Part shown: positions 8,885 through 16,466 of the stretch, in pieces
Layout of the letters: each line of letters begins with the position of its first letter
Position numbering within the stretch: the first letter of the stretch is position 1
NCBI GenBank assembly: GCA_963522145.1
Contig: CAUQXI010000011.1
Coordinates: 49,528-113,527, forward strand
Direction: 5' to 3'
DNA from: Mesorhizobium_B sp963522145
GTDB taxonomy: Bacteria; Pseudomonadota; Alphaproteobacteria; Rhizobiales; Rhizobiaceae
Length of the DNA: 64,000 nt
Program-made: the position numbers and the translations under genes
The notes under the pieces: model-generated
Databases searched by the model: none
The model's input: only the letters and a program-made list of their open reading frames with translations
Told to the model about the DNA's origin: nothing

Positions 8885-9364
8885 TTAACGCTGTCTGCCG
8901 ACGGACCACTGATCCGCAGCCCGGTCATCAGACGACCGCGCCTCGACCCACCCGGCCGCTCCGTCGCGAGGATGTTCCTTCTTCCAGAACGGCGCGCGTG
9001 TCTTGAGAAAATCCATCAGAAAGGACGCCGCTTCGAAAGCCGCCTGGCGGTGAGCGGACGCCGCGGCCACCAGCACGATGTTCTCGCCGGGCCGCACCAG
9101 CCCGTGGCGGTGGATCACGGAAAGGCCTTGCAGCGGCCAGCGCTCGATCGCTTCGGTGCAGAGCCGCATGATCTCGGCCTCAGCCATGCCGGGGAAATGC
9201 TCCAGCTCCAGCGCCTCGAGCGTGCCCGCCTCGTCGCGGCACAGGCCCAAAAAGGTGACAACCGCGCCGATATCCGTTCGGCCGGCGGCAAGCCTCGCGA
9301 TCTCGGCCGCCGTGTCGAAGTCATCGGCCTGAACGCGAACATGCGGCGTGATCGTCACAGTCAC
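8885..9364 (-). CDS. moaE: Molybdopterin synthase catalytic subunit
   Basis: A 159-residue MoaE. With MoaD it inserts two sulfurs into cyclic pyranopterin monophosphate to form molybdopterin. Conserved blocks RHGLVRPGENIVLV and FLMDFLKTRAPFWKKE contain the catalytic lysine region. The GTG start at 9364 shares bases with the TGA stop of moaD (GTGA overlap), so the subunits are translationally coupled. The C-terminal 20 residues after GWVEAR are variable. The longer in-frame extension upstream lies inside moaD and is not used. Confidence 0.95.
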   Translation of the reverse strand: MTVTITPHVRVQADDFDTAAEIARLAAGRTDIGAVVTFLGLCRDEAGTLEALELEHFPGMAEAEIMRLCTEAIERWPLQGLSVIHRHGLVRPGENIVLVAAASAHRQAAFEAASFLMDFLKTRAPFWKKEHPRDGAAGWVEARSSDDRAADQWSVGRQR

Positions 9365-9624
9365 CCGCCCGTCATGGGCGGAAACAGCGCGATCTCGCTG
9401 GCGCCTCCGATCGCTTCCGAGTGATGCGCGTGGGTGCGGTCGAGCGCAACGCGGATCACCTCGGAATGCTGCAAGGCGTGCGCATGACCCTCGCTTCTCG
9501 ACTGAAGCCACAGCAGCAGGTCCTGCACGGTATGCACCTCCAAGGGGAGAGCGATGTCCTCTTCCGCCAAGCCGATGCGCTCACGCACCCAGGCGAAGTA
9601 CACCAGCTTCAAGGGCCTACTCAT
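9361..9624 (-). CDS. moaD: Molybdopterin synthase sulfur-carrier subunit
   Basis: An 87-residue ubiquitin-fold sulfur carrier ending in the Gly-Gly that is adenylated and thiocarboxylated (…FPPMTGG). The N-terminal KLVYFAWVRERIG is typical of MoaD. It overlaps pgsA upstream by 8 bases and moaE downstream by 4, forming a pgsA-moaD-moaE unit. The orphan molybdoenzyme at 16.5 kb in this window would need the cofactor made here. Confidence 0.95.
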   Translation of the reverse strand: MSRPLKLVYFAWVRERIGLAEEDIALPLEVHTVQDLLLWLQSRSEGHAHALQHSEVIRVALDRTHAHHSEAIGGASEIALFPPMTGG

Positions 9625-10240
9625 CGATGATGTGCTTGGCGCCCGCGCGGAAGTAGTCGTAGCCGGTGTAGAGCGTCACGATCGCGGAAATCCACAGCAA
9701 CACGATGCCGGTTTCAGTGGCATAGAAGATCATCTTGTCGAGCGCCGGCCCGGCCAGAAGAACGGCGATGGACACCATCTGGATGGTGGTTTTCCATTTC
9801 GCCAGGCGCGTCACCGGAACGCTGACCTTCAGATCGGCCAGATATTCGCGCAGGCCTGAAACCAGGATCTCGCGGCACAGGATGATGATGGCGGCCCACA
9901 GCGTCCAGCCTGCGATGGTCCGGTCCGTATCGGCGGCAAGAAGCAGCAGGCAGGTTGCGACCAGAAGCTTGTCGGCGATCGGATCGAGCATGCGGCCGAT
10001 ATTCGAGGTCTGCTGCCAGGCGCGTGCGAGATAGCCGTCGAAATAATCGGTGATGCTTGCGGCCAGAAAGATGGCCAGCGCCGACCACCGCGCGAAATCG
10101 CTCGAGCGCAGCCGGCCTTCGAGAAAGAAGCACAGCACGATCAGCGGCACCGCCAGGATGCGCGCATAGGTTAGCAGGTTAGGCAGGTTGAATGCCCGCC
10201 GCTTGGGGGAGGGCGCGAGGTTCAGATCGTGCGTCGTCAA
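9617..10240 (-). CDS. pgsA: CDP-diacylglycerol-glycerol-3-phosphate 3-phosphatidyltransferase
   Basis: An inner-membrane enzyme making phosphatidylglycerol phosphate, the first committed step to phosphatidylglycerol. The CDP-alcohol phosphotransferase motif is intact: DYFDGYLAR, then GRMLDPIADK, supplying the D-G-A-R-G-D-D residues. Five or six hydrophobic helices span the rest. Length is 207 residues from the TTG at 10240, which lies just before the conserved FNLPNLLTYARI start; a start at 10354 would add 38 non-conserved residues. Start choice is uncertain. It lies between uvrC and moaD, a common order in Rhizobiales. Confidence 0.9.
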   Translation of the reverse strand: MTTHDLNLAPSPKRRAFNLPNLLTYARILAVPLIVLCFFLEGRLRSSDFARWSALAIFLAASITDYFDGYLARAWQQTSNIGRMLDPIADKLLVATCLLLLAADTDRTIAGWTLWAAIIILCREILVSGLREYLADLKVSVPVTRLAKWKTTIQMVSIAVLLAGPALDKMIFYATETGIVLLWISAIVTLYTGYDYFRAGAKHIIDE

Positions 10241-10448
10241 GGCGAAGGCGGTCCTATGGGAATGAAGCGGAACAAGCGATCCCGACGATCCGTCCGTTGC
10301 GCAAAAAACAAGCAGTGATGGCGGAAATGAAAATGGAAAACGCGGCGATTGCAAGGCCCTGACTGGAACCGCTGCATCCGCGACCCGGATTTCAGTGGAA
10401 ATGCCTTACGAAACGTCGCCCCGAGGTCGATGACTTCGCAAAGCGCGG

Positions 10449-12521
10449 TCAGCCCTCGTGGAAATGATTGTACACGATACGCGCGGTCGAGGCTGAGATG
10501 CCCTCGACGGTCATCAGGTCCTCAATGGCCGCACGGCTAACCGCCTTCGCCGTTCCGAAATGATGAAGTAGCGCGCGCTTTCGATTGGGGCCGATGCCGC
10601 TGATCTCGTCAAGCGGGTTCTTCACCAGCTCACGCGAACGCCGCGCGCGATGGGCCCCGATTGCAAAGCGATGCGCCTCGTCGCGCAGGCGCTGGACGAA
10701 GTAGAGAACGGGATCGCGCACCGGCAGGGTGAAGGAGTCGCGCCCTTCGGCAAAGAAGCGTTCGCGGCCAGCATCGCGGTCGGCACCTTTGGCCACGCCG
10801 ATCGCGGCGACCTTGTCGGCAACGCCCAGTTCGTTGAGGATGCCGCGCACCGCAGACATCTGCCCCTGGCCGCCGTCGATCAGGATCACGTCCGGCCAGG
10901 CAGGGAAACTCGCGTCGTCCGCATCTGCTCCGGCTGGCACCGGCCCGTCGGCGTTCTCCTTGGCAAGGCGCGAGAAGCGCCGCGTCATCACCTCCCGCAT
11001 CATGCCGAAATCGTCGCCGGGAGTGATGTCGGTCGAGCGGATGTTGAACTTGCGATACTGGTTCTTCACGAAGCCTTCTGGCCCCGCCACGATCATGGCG
11101 CCCACTGGAGCCGTGCCCATGATGTGGGAGTTGTCGAACACCTCGATGCGACGCGGCAAGTGGGGCAGGGCGAAGGTTTCCGCGAAGCCGGCAAGCAGCC
11201 GCGTCTGCGTCGACGTTTCTGCAAGGCGTCGCCCCAGCGCCTCGCGCGCATTGTGGACAGCATGGTCCACCAGCTCCTTCTTTTCTCCCCGCGCCGGCAC
11301 GGAAAGAGATACCTTGAAGCCCATGCGCTCGCTCAGCGCCTCGGCCAGCAGTTCCTGTTCGGAAACGATCTCGGACAGGAGCAGAAGGCGTGGGCTTGGC
11401 TTGTCGTCATAGAATTGCGCGATGAACGAGCCGAGCACTTCGTTCGGTTCGACCAGCGGATCGGCCTTCGGGAAATAAGCGCGGTTGCCCCAGTTCTGGC
11501 CGGTGCGGAAGAAGAAGACTTGGATACAGGTCTGCCCGCCTTCCTGGTGGATCGCGAAGATGTCCGCCTCGTCTACGCTCTGCGGATTGATGCCCTGGTG
11601 GCCCTGCACATGCGCGAGTGCGGAAAGCCGGTCGCGAAGCACGGCCGCACGCTCGAAATCCATCTCTGCGGCGGCCGCCTGCATGGCCGACGCGATCTCG
11701 CCTTTCACCTTCTGGCTGCGGCCCGCGAGAAAGTCCTTCGCTTCCGACACCAGCTCTGCATAGTCGCTTTCGGAAATCTCGTCCGCACACGGGCCCGAGC
11801 AGCGCTTGATCTGGAACAGCAGGCAGGGCCGCGTGCGGCTCTCATAAACGGAATCGGTGCAGGTCCGCAGCAGAAATGCGCGCTGCAGCGAGTTGATCGC
11901 ACGTCCGACCGCGCCGGCGGATGCGAACGGGCCGAAATATTCGCCGTTCCGCGAGCGCGCACCGCGATGCTTGAAGATCCCCGGTGCCCGATGGCTGCGG
12001 TTGAGGAGGATATAGGGGAACGACTTGTCGTCCCGCATCAGCACGTTGAAGCGCGGCCGTAAGCGCTTGATCAGATTGGCTTCCAGCAGCAAGGCTTCGG
12101 TTTCGGTGCGGGTGACCACGAACTCCATGGTGGCAGTTTCCCGCACCATGCGGGCCAGCCGGTTGTTGTGGAAGCGCCCCTGCGCATAAGAGGTCACACG
12201 CTTCTTGAGGTTCTTGGCCTTGCCCACATAGAGAGCGTCGCCGGCCGCGTTGAGCATGCGATAGACGCCGGGCGAATTCGGCAGGCGCTTCACCAGCGTC
12301 TGGATGACCTCCGCGCCGATCTTGCCTTCTATGTCGCCGGGATCAGGCGTCCAGTCGATCGCGATAAATGCCAATTCGGGCCCCTCCGGCGCGGGCGCCT
12401 GCGCCTCGTCGCCGTCCTCATCATCCGTGTCTTCACCCGGCAGGAAGCCCGCGACGTCGTCGCTCGCATCGCCCTTGGCGGAAAAGTCGGGCGAGCGTGG
12501 GCTTCTTTGTTCCGGTTTCAT
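10449..12521 (-). CDS. uvrC: Excinuclease ABC subunit C
   Basis: A 690-residue UvrC, which makes both incisions around bulky DNA lesions after UvrA/UvrB loading. Domains in order: an acidic low-complexity N-terminal extension (about 1-60), GIY-YIG nuclease (SPGVYRML, ALYVGKAKNLKKR), a Cys-rich loop, the UVR/UvrB-binding motif (about 275-310), the RNase H-like second nuclease (EVFDNSHI, ILIDGGQGQMSA) and paired helix-hairpin-helix motifs at the end. The ATG at 12521 is used; the TTG 33 bases upstream is weaker. It is the first gene of the minus-strand uvrC-pgsA-moaD-moaE group. Confidence 0.96.
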   Translation of the reverse strand: MKPEQRSPRSPDFSAKGDASDDVAGFLPGEDTDDEDGDEAQAPAPEGPELAFIAIDWTPDPGDIEGKIGAEVIQTLVKRLPNSPGVYRMLNAAGDALYVGKAKNLKKRVTSYAQGRFHNNRLARMVRETATMEFVVTRTETEALLLEANLIKRLRPRFNVLMRDDKSFPYILLNRSHRAPGIFKHRGARSRNGEYFGPFASAGAVGRAINSLQRAFLLRTCTDSVYESRTRPCLLFQIKRCSGPCADEISESDYAELVSEAKDFLAGRSQKVKGEIASAMQAAAAEMDFERAAVLRDRLSALAHVQGHQGINPQSVDEADIFAIHQEGGQTCIQVFFFRTGQNWGNRAYFPKADPLVEPNEVLGSFIAQFYDDKPSPRLLLLSEIVSEQELLAEALSERMGFKVSLSVPARGEKKELVDHAVHNAREALGRRLAETSTQTRLLAGFAETFALPHLPRRIEVFDNSHIMGTAPVGAMIVAGPEGFVKNQYRKFNIRSTDITPGDDFGMMREVMTRRFSRLAKENADGPVPAGADADDASFPAWPDVILIDGGQGQMSAVRGILNELGVADKVAAIGVAKGADRDAGRERFFAEGRDSFTLPVRDPVLYFVQRLRDEAHRFAIGAHRARRSRELVKNPLDEISGIGPNRKRALLHHFGTAKAVSRAAIEDLMTVEGISASTARIVYNHFHEG

Positions 12522-12980
12522 TCCGATTCCGAGTGTCACGAGACGATGAAGCAAGGCAACTGAGTCAGGATGCCGCGACCGGGCACGCCAGGCTCTGAAG
12601 ATAGCGGCGCTTCGGCCGCATTACGAGTTCCAGCGGCTCCGTTTACCTTGGTGAATAACCGTTCACGCCTTGGCCCGTTTTGTGACCCTCCGCCGCATTT
12701 GAATCAAATCGTTCTGCCTGTGCTGACTTTGGGGCGCAGACGCTGACCCAGCGTCGGCAAAGCTTACCCGCGTGCAAGAGCTGCCGCTGCTCCTCATCTG
12801 TTGCGTGATCGACACGGAAGCCTGCCGCCGCATTCGAGTCCCGGAATGACCAAAATTCGGCAGCGGTCCCGCCCGATTCACAGACCAGATTTGTGGCCGG
12901 CCGAAAGCGCAGTCGAAGTTCGAGCCCCCGCCGATCGACGCGCTTTCCCGTGTGTGAGTTTGAAGTGAAAGGAATCTGCC
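12522..12980. other. Intergenic region between uvrC and the outer-membrane barrel
   Basis: This divergent spacer must carry the promoters of uvrC and of the barrel gene. A small perfect hairpin (7-bp stem, 3-base loop) lies at 12739-12755. An AAAGGA ribosome-binding site for the barrel gene is at 12968-12973. A long minus-strand open frame that enters here is antisense to the barrel gene and is not credible. I see no gene in it. Confidence 0.6.
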
Positions 12981-13673
12981 ATGTTCCACTATTCGAGGTT
13001 CGAGCGCCCGGCGCGCGTCAATGCCGGATCGAAGATTGTTCGCCCCATCGCCGCAGCATTCGGGCTGATCGCCCTTGCCGGCGTGATCCCGGCGAACGCT
13101 GCTGACGTGATCGGCGAAGAGCCGCCCGCTCCGGAGGCCGTCGAAAGCATGCCCGTCTCGTCCTGGACCGGACCTTATGCCGGTCTCCAGCTTGGCTACG
13201 GCATGGGCAAGACGGACACCGAGGGTGAGACCGTCGACACCGACGGCATCATCGGCGGCGGCTTTGCAGGCTACAACGTCCAGAGCGGCGCGGTCGTGTA
13301 TGGCGTGGAAGGCGATGTCGGCTATGGCGACCGCGAAGGCAAGGACGGCGGCGTGCGCTCCAAGTCCGGCGTCGAAGGTTCGCTGCGCGGCCGCTTCGGC
13401 TACACGGTGACGCCGGACGTGCTGGTTTACGGAACAGCCGGCGGCGCGGCGCAGAACCTCAAGGTGCGCGAAGGCGGCGAAAGCGACAAGAACACCATGC
13501 TCGGCTACACGGTCGGCGCCGGTGCGGACGTCAAGTTCACCGAAAACGTGTTCGGCCGCGCCGAGTATCGCTACTCCGACTACGGCAGCGAGAAGTTCAG
13601 GACCGGCTCGGGCTCGCAGGACGTTAATTCGAGCGATCACCGCGTGCAGTTCGGCGTCGGCATGAACTTCTGA
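12981..13673 (+). CDS. Outer-membrane beta-barrel protein (Omp25/Omp31 type)
   Basis: A 230-residue outer-membrane protein. A long signal sequence (about 40 residues, ending IPANA) precedes a short Pro/Glu-rich linker and the WTGPYAGLQLGYGMGK opening typical of rhizobial and Brucella OMP25/31 barrels. Eight amphipathic strands are suggested by alternating aromatic/hydrophobic residues, and the protein ends in MNF, the C-terminal Phe used by the BAM complex. The family contributes to envelope stability and surface exposure rather than a defined transport reaction. It has its own terminator directly downstream. Confidence 0.88.
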   Translation: MFHYSRFERPARVNAGSKIVRPIAAAFGLIALAGVIPANAADVIGEEPPAPEAVESMPVSSWTGPYAGLQLGYGMGKTDTEGETVDTDGIIGGGFAGYNVQSGAVVYGVEGDVGYGDREGKDGGVRSKSGVEGSLRGRFGYTVTPDVLVYGTAGGAAQNLKVREGGESDKNTMLGYTVGAGADVKFTENVFGRAEYRYSDYGSEKFRTGSGSQDVNSSDHRVQFGVGMNF

Positions 13674-13693
13674 GCGGATTGCCGACGATCAAG

Positions 13694-13724
13694 AAAAAGC
13701 CGGGCCTCGTTGCCCGGCTTTTTT
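13694..13724. terminator. Bidirectional Rho-independent terminator
   Basis: Twelve-bp stem including the A/T flanks (AAAAAGCCGGGC with GCCCGGCTTTTT) and a 6-base loop. It has T-runs in both reading directions and sits between the convergent barrel gene and the glutathione S-transferase gene, so it can serve both. Confidence 0.92.
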
Positions 13725-14317
13725 CATGCAGGTGGCAGCGCCGCGAGCTTCGGGAATGCGCGATCGAACTGGTCCACCCAGGCGCCGAGGCCGGGATGCC
13801 GGCCCTCCCACTCGCCTTTGAAACGTAAGGCGAGATAGCCAAGCGCCGCGCGCAGGGCGAAGCTCCCCGCATCCGCACTGTCCGCTTGCGGCAGGTGTGC
13901 ATCAAGATGGGTGAGCGCCCGCTCGACCTTCTGCCACTGCTTGTCGAGCCACGGCGTGTGCACCTTTTCCGCCGGGCGCGAGCGGCGTTCATAGACATGG
14001 GCGAGCAGGCAATCGCAGATGCCGTCTGCCAGGGCCTCGAGGCGTTCCACTCGGAGCGCGCGCGCCGGGTCCGAAGGATAAAGACCGCCGCCGCTGGCCC
14101 GATCGAGAAAACGCATGATCACGCGGCTGTCGAACACCGCGTCACCATCGCTGGTCACAAGCGACGGGATCTTGCCGAGCGGATTGGCACTCAGGAGATC
14201 GGCGGGCGCGGCATTGGTGTCCACCACCTCCGCGTCGAGCACCACTCCGAGATGCGCGGCCGCCATGCGGACCTTCGCACTATAGGGGGAGGCGGGCGCA
14301 TAAAGGAGGCGGGTCAT
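13724..14317 (-). CDS. Glutathione S-transferase family protein
   Basis: A 197-residue GST. The N-domain starts MTRLLYAPASPYSAKVRMAA, with Ser in the usual catalytic Ser/Cys position, and has the cis-Pro block GKIPSLV and the DSRVIMRFLD glutathione-binding motif. The helical C-domain completes a normal-length protein. Substrate unknown. The ATG at 14317 is preferred because it begins the first beta strand. It follows the RNase T2 gene by 26 bases on the same strand and may be read through from it. Confidence 0.9.
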   Translation of the reverse strand: MTRLLYAPASPYSAKVRMAAAHLGVVLDAEVVDTNAAPADLLSANPLGKIPSLVTSDGDAVFDSRVIMRFLDRASGGGLYPSDPARALRVERLEALADGICDCLLAHVYERRSRPAEKVHTPWLDKQWQKVERALTHLDAHLPQADSADAGSFALRAALGYLALRFKGEWEGRHPGLGAWVDQFDRAFPKLAALPPA

Positions 14318-14343
14318 GGCTTTGATGTCCTCTATTGGCGCTT

Positions 14344-15009
14344 TCAGCCGCCGCGCACCGGCGGCATAGCCACCTTGGACGCCCTGCACGCGCGCGCATC
14401 GACCTCTCCGCAGGAGCGGAAAGCGAGATCCTTGGTCAGGCAGATGCGCACCTCGCGCAGATAGCCCTTCTTGCAGGTGACGGCGACGCCGTCCGCGGGA
14501 AGGCCGGGATTGCTTTGAAGAAAGCGCTGCTCCGCCTGATCGGGATCGACCGTCCTGTAGGAATCGAGGCGGCGGAACTCCACCGGGATCTCAACGGCCT
14601 CTCGCGCCTTGCGCAGCAGAGCAAAATAGTCCGCCTGGCTCAGGCCGGAGCAGCTTCCATGCTTGCGCCACTGATAGGCGATCAGGCTGCTGGCCGGCAT
14701 CAGGTCGTAAAGAGTGCGCATCCGTTCGCGCGGAACGTTGCGTTCCTGCACCGGGCAATCCGTCGGATAGCCATGCTCCCGTTGCGGCCACAGCCCATGC
14801 ACCACAAAGGCATAGGGCCGTCCGGCCCCGCATTGCTGCTGGTTGGCCTCCGCGCCCTCGGCTGCGCAATAGCTTGGCGACCATGAAAGCGAGAGAACGT
14901 AGAAGTCGAAACCCGGTGTGCCCGGATCAGCATTGGCCCGCGATGCGCCGCCCGCAAGCAGCAGAAGCGCCGTCAGCGCGCATGTCCGGAAAGTCGATAG
15001 GGAGGACAC
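14344..15009 (-). CDS. Secreted ribonuclease T2 family protein
   Basis: A 221-residue exported RNase with a signal peptide (1-27). Both family active-site blocks are visible: CAS1 FVVHGLWPQ with His71, and CAS2 YQWRKHGSC with Lys116 and His117. The residue that is usually Glu in CAS2 (HEW) is Gln here (YQW). Several Cys suggest disulfides in the periplasm. T2 enzymes cut RNA non-specifically through a 2',3'-cyclic phosphate. The GTG start directly follows the TAG stop of the upstream small secreted protein, so the two are very likely translated together. Confidence 0.9.
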   Translation of the reverse strand: MSSLSTFRTCALTALLLLAGGASRANADPGTPGFDFYVLSLSWSPSYCAAEGAEANQQQCGAGRPYAFVVHGLWPQREHGYPTDCPVQERNVPRERMRTLYDLMPASSLIAYQWRKHGSCSGLSQADYFALLRKAREAVEIPVEFRRLDSYRTVDPDQAEQRFLQSNPGLPADGVAVTCKKGYLREVRICLTKDLAFRSCGEVDARACRASKVAMPPVRGG

Positions 15010-15441
15010 CTACTTCAGGACGCGGCAGCGGCCATTGTAAACATACCAGCGATCGAAGCCGTCGACGCAGAACTCGACATTGTCGCCGATCGAGGCAAAG
15101 CCGAGATCCGTCTCGATCAGATACCAGATGTCCCGGCTCTGGCCGTCCGACAGATAGATGTCCGCTTCGCAATAGCGGCGCGAGATCGGGTGTGTCTCGT
15201 CGGTCGGCTCGTAGCGCTTCTCGCGAATGTTGTAGAACTGGGCGATCTCGACATCCGGCAGGTTCGGCACATGCCGCACCTGATAGCGGAAGCGGTGCTC
15301 GATCCTGTTGAGCCACTTGGCCTCCGCGCAGATGCCCGGATCGACCTCGACGAGAACCGGATCGGCGCTGAAGGCAGGCGTCGCGGCAAGCGATGCCAGG
15401 AGATTGGCAGCCAGCGCGGCGAGGGAAAGGGTCAGGCGCAT
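15010..15441 (-). CDS. Small secreted four-cysteine protein upstream of RNase T2
   Basis: A 143-residue protein with a clear signal peptide (1-25, ending AFSA) and four Cys in the mature part (in GICAEA, RRYCEAD, VEFCVDG and GRCRVLK), suitable for two disulfides. The remainder is rich in Tyr, Trp, Asp and Arg (RYQVRHVPNLPDVEI, DIWYLIETDLGFAS). I do not recognise a named family. Its stop codon abuts the start codon of the RNase T2 gene, implying a shared periplasmic role. A folding partner, inhibitor or targeting protein for the RNase is only an inference. Confidence 0.8.
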   Translation of the reverse strand: MRLTLSLAALAANLLASLAATPAFSADPVLVEVDPGICAEAKWLNRIEHRFRYQVRHVPNLPDVEIAQFYNIREKRYEPTDETHPISRRYCEADIYLSDGQSRDIWYLIETDLGFASIGDNVEFCVDGFDRWYVYNGRCRVLK

Positions 15442-15541
15442 TGTCGAGGTCTCGCGCGAACAGGGCGAACGGATTCGCCGATTGCCTCAATGTCCCTTCA
15501 GAACATGACGGGTCAAGTGCAAGGCTGCAACGGTAACGGCA

Positions 15542-16396
15542 TCAGTGATGTGCCGTCTCACCGGCGAGCCACTCGATGCTCCATCCGGCGCCGACTTCCT
15601 GCGCCAATGCATTCCGCAGCGCGGGAAGCATGATGCGGAGCTCGTTCTCAAGCGTGAAAGGCGGGTTGACCACCACAATCCCGCTGCCGTCGAGCCGGGG
15701 CTCGGGCGAGGCGGCGCGGACGGTGAGGACGATGTCCAGCATCTTCGGAATGCCGAGTGCGCGAAGCATCGTGTGGAAACCTGCCACGTCCTCCTGATTT
15801 TTGATCGGATACCAAAGCGCATAGAGGCCGCCGGGCCAGCGGCGATGTGCAAGCCGCAAGCCCTCGACCAGCCGTTCCCATTCGTCTTCGGCCTCGAAGG
15901 GCGGATCAACCAGCACCAGCCCGCGCTTCTCCTTCGGCGGAAGCTGGCTGTTGAGCGCGAGCCATCCATCGAGTCGGATCACCCGCGTCTGGAAATCGCC
16001 CGCGAACAGGTCGGCAAGTGTTTCCGCATCCTCGGGATGAAGCTCGACCGCGGTGAGCCGATCCTGCCGCCGCAGAAGCGAGCGCACCAGCGCGGGGGAG
16101 CCTGGATAGCGCCAAGCCTCGCCGCTGCCGGGCCTCACGGCATCGAGATACGGCGCGAGCAACGCTGCCGCATCCGTTGGAAGCTCCGCGTCGAGCAGGC
16201 GCCCGATCCCGCCGCGCCACTCGCCGGTTCGCTGTGCCTCGGGCGACGAAAGATCATAGCTCCCGCGACCCGCATGGGTGTCGATCACGCGAAAAGCCTT
16301 GTCCTTGGCTTGCAGATACAGCACCAGCCGCGTCAGCACGGCATGCTTGACGACATCGGCGAAATTTCCGGCATGGAAAGCGTGGCGGTAGTTCAT
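15542..16396 (-). CDS. rlmJ: 23S rRNA (adenine(2030)-N6)-methyltransferase
   Basis: A 284-residue SAM-dependent methyltransferase that modifies A2030 of 23S rRNA. The start MNYRHAFHAGNFADVVKHAVL is the RlmJ signature, followed by the SAM-binding block IDTHAGRGSYDL and the catalytic DPPFE motif of N6-adenine methyltransferases. Length is normal. It is divergent from the molybdoenzyme gene across 70 bases. Confidence 0.95.
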   Translation of the reverse strand: MNYRHAFHAGNFADVVKHAVLTRLVLYLQAKDKAFRVIDTHAGRGSYDLSSPEAQRTGEWRGGIGRLLDAELPTDAAALLAPYLDAVRPGSGEAWRYPGSPALVRSLLRRQDRLTAVELHPEDAETLADLFAGDFQTRVIRLDGWLALNSQLPPKEKRGLVLVDPPFEAEDEWERLVEGLRLAHRRWPGGLYALWYPIKNQEDVAGFHTMLRALGIPKMLDIVLTVRAASPEPRLDGSGIVVVNPPFTLENELRIMLPALRNALAQEVGAGWSIEWLAGETAHH

Positions 16397-16466
16397 CCGT
16401 GGCCCAAAGCGTGACAGCGCCGCCGCTCTACTCCCGCGCGGGAAAAGCGGCTAGGGTGATGGCATC

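Noticed and set aside
12663..13640. A 325-residue minus-strand open frame
   Set aside because: It is antisense to the outer-membrane barrel gene, which has a signal peptide, family motifs and a terminator. The antisense translation has no recognisable domain; long antisense frames are common in high-GC DNA.
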